Translations under genes and position numbers: made by a program
DNA from: Pinibacter aurantiacus
GTDB taxonomy: Bacteria; Bacteroidota; Bacteroidia; Chitinophagales; Chitinophagaceae
Assembly (NCBI RefSeq): GCF_019130065.1
Contig: NZ_JAHSPG010000016.1
Coordinates: 372,001-436,000, forward strand
DNA: 64,000 nucleotides
Direction of reading: 5' to 3'
Part shown: positions 25,506-34,884 of the stretch, in pieces
How positions within the stretch are numbered: the first letter of the stretch is position 1
How the letters are laid out: each line of letters starts with the position of its first letter
The notes under the pieces: generated by a model
What the model was told of the DNA's origin: nothing
What the model saw: only the letters and a program-made list of their open reading frames with translations
Database searches by the model: none

Positions 25506-27014
25506 ATGCCTAACAGCCTCAACCCGGTAATCATACAGTTCTTTCACTGGTATTATCCAGGCAATGGCAGACTCTGGAACGATTTCGTTGCCGAAGCTCC
25601 CAATCTTGCAAAACATGGTTTTACAAACGTATGGTTTCCCCCTGCTTACAAAGGATGCAATGGTGGTTATTCTATTGGCTATGATGCCTATGATCTTTTT
25701 GACCTTGGTGAGTTTGATCAGAAAGGAACTATCCCGACAAAATACGGCACGAAAGAGCAATATCTTAAAGCAATTGAAGCGGCGCACAAAAACAACATGG
25801 GCGTGATTGCAGATGCCGTTTTTAATCATAAGGCCGGCGCGGATGAATTGGAAAAATTTACCGTTAAGAAAGTCAATCCAGACGATAGAAACGAATTCAT
25901 TAGCGACCACTTTGACATTGAAGCATGGACAAAATTTACATTTCCCGGACGTAATGGAAAGTATTCTGAATTTATTTGGGATCACAAATGTTTTTCGGGA
26001 GTGGATTGGGCAAACGATATAAATGAAGACGGCGTGTACAGCATTCAAAACGAATATGGCGAAGGCTGGGAAGAAGTAATGGAAAGTGAGTTGGGCAACT
26101 ACGATTACCTGATGTATGCGGATATTGAGTTTCGCAACGCTGCTGTTCGCGAAGAACTAAAATACTGGGGCAAGTGGTATTTGGAACAAACGCATGTAGA
26201 TGGCTTCAGATTAGATGCAGTTAAACATATTGCATCCTATTTTTTTAACGAATGGATAGACTATATGCGTTCGCTAAAAGAAGAGTATACACCGATGATT
26301 GGTGAATACTGGAACATTCACGACGTGAATGCTTTGCTTCGCTATATCGACGTTACCAAAGGTCGAATGCAATTATTTGACGCCCCACTTCATCATAATT
26401 TTTACGTAGCGTCAAAGGCAGGGAAAGATTTTGACCTGCGTAATATTTTCAATAATACTTTGGTGCAGCAACTTCCAACACATGCTGTTACAATAGTTGA
26501 CAATCATGACACGCAACCATTGCAATCGTTGGAATCACCAGTGGAAGACTGGTTCAAACCACTTGCCTTGAGCCTGATCTTATTGCGGGTAGATGGAACT
26601 CCCTGTGTTTTTCATCCGGCTTTATACGGAGCTGAGTATACTGACAATGGGCATGATGGACAAGGTTACGATATAAAAATTTCACCAGTTGATATTTTAC
26701 CAACGCTGTTAAGAGCGAGAAAGGATTTTGCATTTGGAATGCAGCGCGATTATTTCAATCACGGCAACTGCATCGGATGGACAAGAGAGGGAATTAAAGA
26801 AGTGCCGGGATCCGGTTGCGCAGTTGTTTTATCAAACGGTACTGAGGGCTTTAAAGACATGCAAATGGGCAACACACACGCGAACGAAACATTTGTAGAC
26901 CTGCTGGGAAGAAGAAAAGAAAAAGTAGAACTCAACGGAGATGGATGGGGAAAGTTTATGTGTGACGGTGGTAGTGTTTCAGTTTGGATCAATGAAAAGA
27001 AAATTAAAAATTAA
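25506..27014 (+). CDS. alpha-amylase, GH13 family, cytoplasmic type
   Basis: Hydrolyses alpha-1,4-glucan links. 502 residues without signal peptide, as in cytoplasmic amylases (GH13_5-like). GH13 regions in order: DAVFNHKAGAD (region I), GFRLDAVKHI with the nucleophile Asp (region II), MIGEYW with the acid Glu (region III), VDNHDTQPLQ with the transition-state Asp (region IV). A small C-terminal beta domain ends the protein. Likely acts on intracellular glycogen or maltodextrin. Stands alone. Confidence 0.93.
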   Translation: MPNSLNPVIIQFFHWYYPGNGRLWNDFVAEAPNLAKHGFTNVWFPPAYKGCNGGYSIGYDAYDLFDLGEFDQKGTIPTKYGTKEQYLKAIEAAHKNNMGVIADAVFNHKAGADELEKFTVKKVNPDDRNEFISDHFDIEAWTKFTFPGRNGKYSEFIWDHKCFSGVDWANDINEDGVYSIQNEYGEGWEEVMESELGNYDYLMYADIEFRNAAVREELKYWGKWYLEQTHVDGFRLDAVKHIASYFFNEWIDYMRSLKEEYTPMIGEYWNIHDVNALLRYIDVTKGRMQLFDAPLHHNFYVASKAGKDFDLRNIFNNTLVQQLPTHAVTIVDNHDTQPLQSLESPVEDWFKPLALSLILLRVDGTPCVFHPALYGAEYTDNGHDGQGYDIKISPVDILPTLLRARKDFAFGMQRDYFNHGNCIGWTREGIKEVPGSGCAVVLSNGTEGFKDMQMGNTHANETFVDLLGRRKEKVELNGDGWGKFMCDGGSVSVWINEKKIKN

Positions 27015-27123
27015 TAGGTGTAGCACTATAAGCAGAACTATTATTCTCTGTTCAGAGAGTTTACATGAACATTTCTGGATAAGCTCCACCCCATTAATTA
27101 TTCATTATTAATTATTAATTACG
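27006..27123. repeat. ATTAATTATT-word repeat
   Basis: AAAATTAATAGG beside the amylase stop and ATTAATTATTCATTATTAAT words at 27094-27122 form a weak inverted pair. A related pair lies at 27716-27830. Confidence 0.5.
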
Positions 27124-27170
27124 GCTTCGCCGCTGGCATAGTTTTTTTAATCTTATTCTAAATTTTAACC

Positions 27171-27677
27171 ATGGACGCGCAAGAAAAAAATGACCTGCAA
27201 AAGCTAAAAGAACTCGTAGAAGATATTCGTATTTGCATGTTCACAACTGTTGATGATCATTCTAAAATTAGCAGTAGGCCTATGTCTACAGTGAAAGTTG
27301 ATGAGAGTGGTTACATATGGTTTTTTACAAACGAATATTCAGAAACTATACAAGAGTTGTCAAAAGACAATATGGTGAGTTTGATTTATGCTCACCCTTC
27401 AAAAAATATTTATATCGATATTAAAGGAACAACTTCCGTAATTATCAACAAGGATAAAATAAAAGAATTGTGGAACCCAATGTTGAAAGCATGGTTTCCA
27501 AAAGGAATTGACGATCCTAAACTTTGCCTGGTCAAAGTAGCTCCCCAGGAAGCTCATTATTGGAAGAATTCTTCCAACAAGGCAGTTGTATTCCTGAATA
27601 TATTGAAAGCAATCGCGACGAGAGAACAATATTCAGAGGGAGAGCATGGAAAGATCAAGATCAATCAAACAATGTAA
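27171..27677 (+). CDS. pyridoxamine 5'-phosphate oxidase-family (general stress) protein
   Basis: Protein of 168 residues with the flavin split-barrel pattern of general stress protein 26: RICMFTTVDDHSKISSRPMS, then GYIWFFTNEYSETIQEL, VSLIYAHPSKNIYIDIKG, and APQEAHYWKNSSNKAV near the C-terminus. FMN or F420 binding is typical; substrate unknown. A more divergent relative is encoded at 22625-23116. Confidence 0.85.
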   Translation: MDAQEKNDLQKLKELVEDIRICMFTTVDDHSKISSRPMSTVKVDESGYIWFFTNEYSETIQELSKDNMVSLIYAHPSKNIYIDIKGTTSVIINKDKIKELWNPMLKAWFPKGIDDPKLCLVKVAPQEAHYWKNSSNKAVVFLNILKAIATREQYSEGEHGKIKINQTM

Positions 27678-27715
27678 GAGCGAAAGAGCGAAAGAGTTTT
27701 GATCCGTACCTCATT

Positions 27716-27830
27716 ATCTAATTAATAATGAATAATTAATAGGATTGCTTTTTTTTGCTTTTCGCTGTTGTAATGCGGGGAGCGATTTGTTAGCAGAGAG
27801 ATGAAAATATTAATTATTAATTACTATAGT
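27716..27830. repeat. ATTAATTATT-word hairpin
   Basis: CTAATTAATAATGAATAATT at 27719-27738 pairs with AATTATTAATTA words at 27811-27826. It lies between the PPOX gene and the AI-2E-family gene, both on the plus strand. Confidence 0.6.
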
Positions 27831-27902
27831 TATTGTGTATTAAAGCACCGAAGGGGAGTTCATTAGTTTGACTCTCCTTTGTTTTTTAAATAGATCAAAT
27901 AG

Positions 27903-28952
27903 ATGCAAACCTTTAATCTTCGACTGAAGCAAATTATTATTCTCATCATTATCGTGGTGCTTATCTATGTTGTGTTGCATGAACTTATTGCCTTTGTGCC
28001 CGGCTTCCTTGGCGCAATCACGCTTTATGTTTTAAGCAGGGCAAATTATTTTCAATTGGTGTATCAACGCAAATGGAAGCGTGGATGGTCAGCTATGCTT
28101 ATTATCTTTTACTACACGTTGGTAATTGGATTGCCCATTTATCTTGCCATTACTTTGATAAGCCCCAAGATTGATATGCTGATACACAACAGCGATCAGG
28201 TAATTGCGAGTTTTAAAAAAGCGATCAATCATCTGCAGGCGAATTTCAAGATGCAAGTTATTTCGGAACGAAAATTAGATGAAGGACTAAATGCCATCAG
28301 TCAGTACGTGCCATCGCTATTGAACAGCACAGCAAATGTTGTAACCAATGTTGTTTTAATGTTGTTTGTTTTGTATCACATGCTGGTGAACGGAAGAGCG
28401 ATGGAAAGGAAACTTTCGCGGTTCATACCGTTGAAGCCTTCTAATGTAAATACGCTTGCGTCGGAAACGAAGAAAATGGTAAAAGCCAATGCTATTGGTA
28501 TTCCTATCATTTCTCTGGTGCAGGGGACAGTGGCTATGTTGGGCTATTTTATATTCGGTGTAGATGAATATTTGTTGTGGGGATTTGTGACGGGTGTGTT
28601 TGCATTTTTTCCAGTTGTAGGCACAGCTGTCGTTTGGGGGCCGTTGGTTATTTATATGTATGGAATTGGAATGAACTGGCAAGCAACATGGTTGATCGTG
28701 TATAGTTTGCTCGTAACGGGCAATGCAGATTATCTTGTACGCATCACTTTGCTTAAAAAAATGGGTGACATACATCCTGTTATCACCATCTTCGGAGTTA
28801 TTGTCGGGCTGAGTTTATTTGGATTTATTGGAGTTGTTTTCGGGCCGTTGCTTATTAGCTACATTTTAATACTGATTGAAATTTATGTAAATGAATTTGT
28901 AGAACAAGATTTTAAAATAACTGAGGAAATGGCCGCCGATTCTACATTGTGA
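27903..28952 (+). CDS. AI-2E-family transporter (PerM/TqsA type)
   Basis: Membrane protein of 349 residues with 7-8 TM helices. The family pattern is seen as LPIYLAITLISPKI, an amphipathic periplasmic stretch about 85-140, VTNVVLMLFVLYHML, and the conserved end region GVDEYLLWGFVTGVFAFFPVVGTAVVW and GFIGVVFGPLL. The family exports varied substrates (AI-2, Na+/H+ exchange); substrate here unknown. Confidence 0.9.
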   Translation: MQTFNLRLKQIIILIIIVVLIYVVLHELIAFVPGFLGAITLYVLSRANYFQLVYQRKWKRGWSAMLIIFYYTLVIGLPIYLAITLISPKIDMLIHNSDQVIASFKKAINHLQANFKMQVISERKLDEGLNAISQYVPSLLNSTANVVTNVVLMLFVLYHMLVNGRAMERKLSRFIPLKPSNVNTLASETKKMVKANAIGIPIISLVQGTVAMLGYFIFGVDEYLLWGFVTGVFAFFPVVGTAVVWGPLVIYMYGIGMNWQATWLIVYSLLVTGNADYLVRITLLKKMGDIHPVITIFGVIVGLSLFGFIGVVFGPLLISYILILIEIYVNEFVEQDFKITEEMAADSTL

Positions 28953-29069
28953 GGTTTGAATTCTACATGAGTTTAACTTTTTGTAATGGCATCCGGTTTT
29001 AAATAGTACTGTAGTTAAAAGAATATTTACGGCAGTCTTTGAGGCTGCATTCACTAAAAAATAAGTACT

Positions 29070-29735
29070 ATGAAACGGAGAAAAATCCTTGTGAAAGTTA
29101 TTGGAATTACATTGTTAAGTGCGATAACCATCAGAGCATTCAGTCAGGAGCAACAAACAAATTATGAAAGTAAACTGTCTCCAAAGTTCGGAATTAAAGG
29201 TGGTATAAATCTTTCCAATTTGCACGCAGACGATGTTGATGATGAACACATGAAGGTGGGTGCAAACTTTGGGGTGTATGCTAAGCTTCCTGTTACCACA
29301 GGTTTTTCTATTCAACCGGAGGTATTGTACAGCATGAAAGGTGCGCAGCTTAATTACAACAACGCGCTTATGGGAAGCGGAAAGTACAGGTTCAATTTGA
29401 ATTATGTGGAAGTGCCGGTGCTGGCGGTTTTTAATGTGGCGAAGAATTTCAACATACATGCAGGTGGTTATGCTGCATACTTAGCATCTGTGAAAGTTAA
29501 GGATGTCGACAATGAAGGAAATGTGAATCATGTGGACGAATTAAACAAGGATAACTTCCAAAGTTTCGACTACGGTTTGATAGGAGGTATTGGTTTTGAT
29601 ATTTCCAACGTTACACTAGGAGCACGATATAACTATGGTCTCAAAGAGATCGGAAAGTCCGGTACGTTTGCTGGCGAAGTTGCAAACAACGCCAAAAATA
29701 GTGCTGTCTCTATATATGTAGGGTTTGCGTTCTAG
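29070..29735 (+). CDS. outer-membrane beta-barrel (PF13568-type) protein
   Basis: Protein of 221 residues with signal peptide (about 1-25, ending IRAFSQ), opening barrel strand FGIKGGINLSNL, FSIQPEVLYSMKGAQ in the middle and terminal aromatic strand VSIYVGFAF. Same family as the barrel at 14982-15632. Pore or adhesin function unknown. Confidence 0.85.
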   Translation: MKRRKILVKVIGITLLSAITIRAFSQEQQTNYESKLSPKFGIKGGINLSNLHADDVDDEHMKVGANFGVYAKLPVTTGFSIQPEVLYSMKGAQLNYNNALMGSGKYRFNLNYVEVPVLAVFNVAKNFNIHAGGYAAYLASVKVKDVDNEGNVNHVDELNKDNFQSFDYGLIGGIGFDISNVTLGARYNYGLKEIGKSGTFAGEVANNAKNSAVSIYVGFAF

Positions 29736-29750
29736 GGGTTTACTGGTTAA

Positions 29751-29785
29751 AGGGCTGTTGAAATTTATTTCAGCAGCCCTCTTTT
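29751..29785 (+). terminator. intrinsic terminator after the beta-barrel gene
   Basis: Arms AGGGCTGTTGAAAT and ATTTCAGCAGCCCT (one G-T pair) followed by CTTTTG. Confidence 0.8.
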
Positions 29786-29865
29786 GAAGACTGAATGAAT
29801 GAATGATTGAATAATTGAAATTGGAGCGCAGTTCTAATCAAATAATCAGATAAAGTGAAGAAAGT

Positions 29866-30042
29866 ATGAAACAGTTGTTTACAATAGTATTTCTTATGAC
29901 GGTGTTGCCCGTCTCATTAATTTCCTGTAGTGCGATAGAAGGAATATTTAAAGCGGGTGTGTGGAGCGGTGTGATTATGGTAGTAGGTGTGATCGTGTTG
30001 ATCGGGATTATTTTCTATAGCTTGTTTAAAAATAAAGATTAG
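29866..30042 (+). CDS. 58-residue small lipoprotein/membrane protein
   Basis: MKQLFTIVFLMTVLPVSLIS followed by CSAIEGIFKAGVWSGV: a lipobox-like LISC with Cys at 21, then a second hydrophobic helix (GVIMVVGVIVLIGIIFYSLF) and a basic end. Tiny proteins with a GIFKAGVWxG segment are widespread in Bacteroidota and are sometimes named phosphatidate cytidylyltransferase, a label that cannot be right at this size. Function unknown. Confidence 0.75.
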   Translation: MKQLFTIVFLMTVLPVSLISCSAIEGIFKAGVWSGVIMVVGVIVLIGIIFYSLFKNKD

Positions 30043-30068
30043 GCTGTGAAGATGTCCAGGCACTCTAT

Positions 30069-30200
30069 TTTCACCAATAAGGCACTTAGGGCACTAAGTT
30101 GCACTAAGAAGTGCCCTAAGTGAAGCATATAACAATTGTATCTTTTTGAAAATGTCTTAGTGAAGCTTAGTGTCCTAAGTGGCTTAGTGGTAAACTCTCT
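30069..30200. repeat. CACTAAG-word hairpin, second copy
   Basis: Outer CACTTAG/CTTAGTG words end in CTTAGTGGTAAACTC, as in the copy at 13711. Within the left half is an additional perfect stem CACTTAGGGCACT / AGTGCCCTAAGTG. Convergent gene ends. Confidence 0.82.
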
Positions 30201-30219
30201 TAGAATGCGAAGCATTCTC

Positions 30220-31662
30220 TTAAGCTTTCTCAAATGTTATAGTAAACGTAGTTCCTTCTCCCGGTTCTGATTTTACATCGATGAATGCATTGTGGGCCTG
30301 CAGAATATTTAATGTGGAAGGCATGCCGAGACCCATTCCATTTCGCTTTGTAGTGTAATACGGTTCGAACAGACGGCCGAGGTCTTCACGTGACATGCCA
30401 ATGCCATTGTCCTGGATGCTCACGCTGGGTTTGACTTTATCTTCGATAGCAATAAATAATTTGCCCGGAGATTTTTCTATGGCTTCCATTGCATTGTTTA
30501 TAAGGTTGGAAAACGCAAGATGTAATTTTTCTTTATCTCCCATTATCATCACAGGCGTTTCTGGTTCTTTATAGTCGAGTGAAATGCTTTTTAAAGCAAT
30601 GGTATCTTTCGCAACATTTAAATTTTCGTGTATTACGTCCTGCAAAGAAACCGGCGTTAGCTTGATGTCGGAGAAGCGAAGCGATTGCAACAGCTCTGTG
30701 ATCAGCGAATTAATGCGGCCGGAATTTCGATTGATGATCTCCATGTACATGTGCGATTCATCTCCTTTCACGATGTCCATCAATTGTTCCAGTGAAAGAT
30801 TGATGTTGTTCAAAGGATTTCTTACTTCGTGCGCCAAAGTGCGTACCAGGCGGCCTGCGGCGGCAAGCTTTTCAATATTCAGCGAGGCTTTTTCGTTGCG
30901 CTTTCTTTCGGTAATATCGTGAAGAATTCCCTGGTAGTATAAAGTGTGATTATCGCTGTCTTCGTTGGATAATGTAAGGAGACAGTATTTTACTTGTCCC
31001 ATCGCGGTTTTTAATTCAACTTCATAGTCTTTTATCTCTTGTTCGTTATTGATGAGTTCGAGAATGTTTTTCTTGACATTGTGATCAATAATAAAATCAA
31101 AGAAACGGTATTGATCAATTTGCAAAGGTTCAAGTTGAAGTAAATCAAGGCCCGCTGAATTTATTTGTATCAGTCTTCCTTTATGATCACCAATGAAGAT
31201 TGCATCTTTCGATTTCTCGAAAATACTTCTGTATTTTTTTTCATTTGCTTTTAATGCCTTTAGCGTTGTGCTTCTTTCCAGCGCATAGCGAATGCAGCGC
31301 TCCAGCTTTTCAGGCGTTAGTTCGCCCTTAACCAGGTAGTCGGTGGCGCCAATAACCACGGCCTGTCTGTCAATCTCCGGATTGCCTTTGCCAGTTAATA
31401 AAATAAATGGCATTTCAGAGCCTTCTGCAAGAGACTGACTGATGAAATCCAATCCGGTTTTAATGCCGAGACGGTAATCTACAAAGCAGATGTCACAATC
31501 GTTTTGCCGCATTCTTTCAATTGCGGTGCTGTATGAGTAACACCAATGCGCTTTGAAAGTGCCGCTGGTAATGGATTGTAGATAATCATTCATTATGAAA
31601 TAATCATCTTCATCATCTTCCACCACCATTACATTGAGGAGTCTATTCTTCAGTTGGGGCAT
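30220..31662 (-). CDS. receiver-PAS-histidine kinase hybrid
   Basis: 480 residues, soluble. Receiver domain about 9-125 (VVEDDEDDYF; phospho-acceptor in CFVDYR; Lys in YLVKGE); PAS about 140-255 (SIFEKSKDAIFIGDHKG); His-phosphotransfer region with HEVRNPLNN (His about 280); HATPase with NNAMEAIEKSPG, DNGIGMSREDLG and GMGLGMP. Its start overlaps the preceding kinase gene by 20 nt, so the two are translated together. The N-terminal receiver suggests it takes phosphate from, or is gated by, another kinase. Confidence 0.93.
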   Translation of the reverse strand: MPQLKNRLLNVMVVEDDEDDYFIMNDYLQSITSGTFKAHWCYSYSTAIERMRQNDCDICFVDYRLGIKTGLDFISQSLAEGSEMPFILLTGKGNPEIDRQAVVIGATDYLVKGELTPEKLERCIRYALERSTTLKALKANEKKYRSIFEKSKDAIFIGDHKGRLIQINSAGLDLLQLEPLQIDQYRFFDFIIDHNVKKNILELINNEQEIKDYEVELKTAMGQVKYCLLTLSNEDSDNHTLYYQGILHDITERKRNEKASLNIEKLAAAGRLVRTLAHEVRNPLNNINLSLEQLMDIVKGDESHMYMEIINRNSGRINSLITELLQSLRFSDIKLTPVSLQDVIHENLNVAKDTIALKSISLDYKEPETPVMIMGDKEKLHLAFSNLINNAMEAIEKSPGKLFIAIEDKVKPSVSIQDNGIGMSREDLGRLFEPYYTTKRNGMGLGMPSTLNILQAHNAFIDVKSEPGEGTTFTITFEKA

Positions 31663-33256
31663 TCGTTTTGGATTGTATTAACGGAAGTATAATTGTAAAG
31701 GTAGCTCCTTTTTGAGGCTCGCCTTCAGCATACATTACACCCTGGTGGTGATCAATTATTTTTTTGCAAATAGCAAGACCAATACCAGATCCGGGATATT
31801 CTGATTTGCCATGAAGGCGCTGGAATATCTGGAATATTTTTTCGGCGTAGTCTTGCTCAAAACCAATTCCATTATCTGATATGCGGATAGAATAATAGTT
31901 TATGTCGCTGTAAAGCATGAATTTCTTTCTTTCCTCATTATCTGCCAGCCTGCATGAAATATGAATTACCGGAGGCACATCTTTCTTTCTGAATTTTATG
32001 GCATTGCTGATGAGATTAGAAAACAACTGCTTCATTTGTAGCGGAATGGCCTCTACTAAAGGGAGTGCGCTGTCAATTACGAGCTTCGCATTGGTGTCAT
32101 CAAAAAGCAGTTCAAGTTCGTTGGAAACTGTTTTAATGGTAACGTTAAGATCGGTTGGTTCAAATATTTGTGTGCGTCGCGTAATTCTCGAAAATTCAAG
32201 CAGGTTGTCGATGAGGCTTCTCATGATCTCTGCAGAACCCATGATTCTTGTTAAATACACTTTGCCATCATCATTCAAAACATCTCCATACTTGGTTTGC
32301 AGTCGTTCTCCGAAAGTTTGAATTTTCCTTAACGGTTCCTGCATGTCATGCGATGCCACATAGGCAAATTCTTCGAGCTCTTTATTGGACTGATTAAGTG
32401 TTTTAATATTTTGGCGGAGTTCCATTTCAGTTAGTTCAGCTGGCGTAATATCCCGCGTAATGCCAAATATTCTTTTGTGGCCGTGGGCATCGGACGTAAC
32501 GGTGCCGTTGGTACTTATACTTTTCTTTTCACCACTACTTGTGGTGATATGGTAGATGATATGAAAGTTGGATTTGTTTTTAATTGCTTCATCAATCCTG
32601 GCCAGGTACATGTCTCTGTCCTGCGTATCGATGTGTTTTAGATAGAAGTCATCATTGATGACAAGATCTTCGTTTTTGTCATATCCGAAAATCTCATACA
32701 GCCCGTCGGACCAGATCATTTCCCTGGTTAACATGTTATGACTGTAGGTGCCGAATCTCAGTAGCTTTTCGGAGTCGCTGACAAGCTGCATGTTCTTTTT
32801 CAGATCATCACTCACCTTCATCTGATCCGAAATGTCCTGCGCTATAAATAGAAAGGACCCTGGAGTACCGTCTTCACTTTTTCTTAAAACAGTACCCAGG
32901 GTTTTAAAGTAACGCCAATCACCATTTTTGTGATTTAGCCTGCTGTTGTATTCGTACGATTCATCTCCGTTGAGATGATAATATTTTTCAATTTCGGCCT
33001 TTACAAGATCGACATCCTCGCTGAAGATAACTTTCATGAGATCATTGTCCCACTCCTCGAAATCTCCATAGGTGTATCCCAACAGATCCGTGACTCGTTT
33101 ATTAATATAGCTTAGCTTTTTATTGTGAGCGTCGTATATATAAACCAGGGCCGGGATAAAGTCAGTTAATTTTTGCTGCCACTCGTTTCCAAAACCTACA
33201 GACTCAAGTAGTGTCTTCAGGTTTTGAATGTTTTCTTTTTCTGATTCCGGATTCAT
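31643..33256 (-). CDS. PAS-domain sensor histidine kinase
   Basis: 537 residues, no TM segment. Two PAS domains (about 20-150 and 165-285; KLSYINKRVTDLLGY and LRFGTYSHNMLTREMIW), His box VASHDMQEPLRKIQTF (His about 309), HATPase with SNAIKFRKK, DNGIGFEQDY and GSGIGLAICKKI. Starts 2 nt after the stop of the sigma-54 activator and overlaps the next kinase, so it probably phosphorylates these partners. Signal unknown; cytosolic redox or ligand sensing is plausible from the PAS domains. Confidence 0.93.
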   Translation of the reverse strand: MNPESEKENIQNLKTLLESVGFGNEWQQKLTDFIPALVYIYDAHNKKLSYINKRVTDLLGYTYGDFEEWDNDLMKVIFSEDVDLVKAEIEKYYHLNGDESYEYNSRLNHKNGDWRYFKTLGTVLRKSEDGTPGSFLFIAQDISDQMKVSDDLKKNMQLVSDSEKLLRFGTYSHNMLTREMIWSDGLYEIFGYDKNEDLVINDDFYLKHIDTQDRDMYLARIDEAIKNKSNFHIIYHITTSSGEKKSISTNGTVTSDAHGHKRIFGITRDITPAELTEMELRQNIKTLNQSNKELEEFAYVASHDMQEPLRKIQTFGERLQTKYGDVLNDDGKVYLTRIMGSAEIMRSLIDNLLEFSRITRRTQIFEPTDLNVTIKTVSNELELLFDDTNAKLVIDSALPLVEAIPLQMKQLFSNLISNAIKFRKKDVPPVIHISCRLADNEERKKFMLYSDINYYSIRISDNGIGFEQDYAEKIFQIFQRLHGKSEYPGSGIGLAICKKIIDHHQGVMYAEGEPQKGATFTIILPLIQSKTNAPTEE

Positions 33257-33258
33257 GA

Positions 33259-34782
33259 TTAATCATTGTTAAATTCATGGAATTGCCTCATTTTATTATA
33301 AAGCGTCTTCCTGTCAATATTGAGCAACTTAGCGGCTTTACTTTTATTAAAGTTTACCTTCTTAAGCGCCTCCAATATCGTTTCGTATTCTGCGTCCAAT
33401 GATGCTTCTCTCAAGCTGTTTTCATGAAGTTCTATCTTCTTCGGTGTTGTATATATGGGCTGTGGTTGAGTGGGTTGCGTTGGCACCGCTCCGCTGTAGG
33501 CATTGCCCGGTTGAGCATAGTCAACAGGAGCCATCGGTGCCGGCGGTATCACTGCTTCGTCAAACTGCAACTTCTGGAAATTGGTAATTTCAAACGGCAG
33601 CGAAATCACATCGATCAATTGACCATCTGTTAGCAATGCTGAGCGTTTGATAACGTTTTTCAATTCACGCAGGTTGCCGTGCCAAACGTAGTTCACGAAG
33701 ATTTGCTCTACCTGCGGTGTAAATCCCTGGATGCTTTTTTGCAGCTCAATATTTGCCTGATGAAGGAAATGTTTTGCAAACAACAGAATGTCGGCCTTTC
33801 TTTCTCTAAGCGGTGGTACGTTTATACTAAACTCATTGAAGCGGTGATAAAGGTCTTCGCGGAATTTGCCTTTCTTCGCTGCGTCCAGCAATTTTTCGTT
33901 GCTTGCTACGATGATACGCACATCCAGATCAATGTCTTTGGTGCCGCCTATTCTGCGCATTTTTCTTTCCTGGATCACGCGTAGAAGAGATACCTGTACA
34001 TCATAACTTAAATTGCCAATTTCATCAAGGAAAACAGTACCTGTATTTGCGAGCTCGAATATGCCGATCTTTTGATTGATGGCACCGGTAAATGATCCTT
34101 TCTCGTGACCGAACAATTCACTGCCGGCGAGTTCTTTGGAAAGCGCACCGCAGTCGATGGCCATGAAAGGTTTGCCGCTTCTTTTACTTTGGTGGTGTAT
34201 TTCTTTTGCGATTACTTCTTTACCGCTTCCACTTTCACCATAAAGGATAATGCTATAATTGGTAGGGGCCACACGTCTGATTTGCTCCATAATGTTAATG
34301 AACACCTGGCTTTCGCCGGAAATATAGTCATCGTGGTGGAGCGCTTGTGATCCGGACGAAACACTTGTCTTAACAGGCTTGTTGTTGTCTTGTGTCGTCG
34401 CAACGGGCCTTGCCGGGCTGTTTCCTTTTTCCAATGTCTTTTTAATCGTCAGCAAGATTTCATCCGGAAAAAGCGGTTTCGTCACGTAGTCTGTGGCTCC
34501 GTTCTTTAACACTTCTACTGCGGTTTTTATATCGCTATAGCCTGTAATTATGATTACAGGTAAACTAAAATTATATGCTTTGATCTGCATCAGCAGATCA
34601 TTACCATTCATATCGTCAAGCCTATAATCTGAAAGAACGATATCCGGATTGAATGATTGAAGCAACTCCAGGCCCTTTTTACCTGAAGGTGCCGTAACAA
34701 CCTCATAGCCCTTCTTATTTAGAAAACGGCTAAGCAGGTTGCACATGTCCATATCGTCATCGATTACCAGTATTTTATCCAT
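33259..34782 (-). CDS. sigma-54-dependent response regulator (NtrC family)
   Basis: 507 residues. Receiver about 4-118 (DDDMDM; phospho-acceptor in VLSDYR; Lys in VTKP); AAA+ about 158-390 with Walker A GESGSGKE, sigma-54-contact loop GSFTGA (usual GAFTGA), Walker B VFLDEI and arginine-rich FREDLYHRF; a Pro/Gln-rich linker about 415-455; Fis-type HTH at the end (FNKSKAAKLLNIDRKTLY). It would activate RpoN promoters. First of a three-gene unit with two kinases, and rpoN lies just upstream on the same strand. Confidence 0.95.
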   Translation of the reverse strand: MDKILVIDDDMDMCNLLSRFLNKKGYEVVTAPSGKKGLELLQSFNPDIVLSDYRLDDMNGNDLLMQIKAYNFSLPVIIITGYSDIKTAVEVLKNGATDYVTKPLFPDEILLTIKKTLEKGNSPARPVATTQDNNKPVKTSVSSGSQALHHDDYISGESQVFINIMEQIRRVAPTNYSIILYGESGSGKEVIAKEIHHQSKRSGKPFMAIDCGALSKELAGSELFGHEKGSFTGAINQKIGIFELANTGTVFLDEIGNLSYDVQVSLLRVIQERKMRRIGGTKDIDLDVRIIVASNEKLLDAAKKGKFREDLYHRFNEFSINVPPLRERKADILLFAKHFLHQANIELQKSIQGFTPQVEQIFVNYVWHGNLRELKNVIKRSALLTDGQLIDVISLPFEITNFQKLQFDEAVIPPAPMAPVDYAQPGNAYSGAVPTQPTQPQPIYTTPKKIELHENSLREASLDAEYETILEALKKVNFNKSKAAKLLNIDRKTLYNKMRQFHEFNND

Positions 34783-34805
34783 CGTTTGCGTATTCGGGTG
34801 GTTAA

Positions 34806-34878
34806 ATCAGAAATTAGGAATCAGGAGTTAGGAATTAGAAATGAGGCATCTAACTCCTAATTTCTAATTCCTAGTTAA
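34806..34878. repeat. heptad-word hairpin, TTAGGAA family
   Basis: AATTAGGAATCAGGAGTTAG words against TAACTCCTAATTTCTAATTC. It lies between rpoN and the sigma-54 activator, which are transcribed in the same direction. Confidence 0.8.
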
Positions 34879-34884
34879 CTAATA

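Noticed and set aside
29866-30042. Phosphatidate cytidylyltransferase
   Set aside because: A name sometimes attached to such tiny proteins; 58 residues cannot contain that enzyme.
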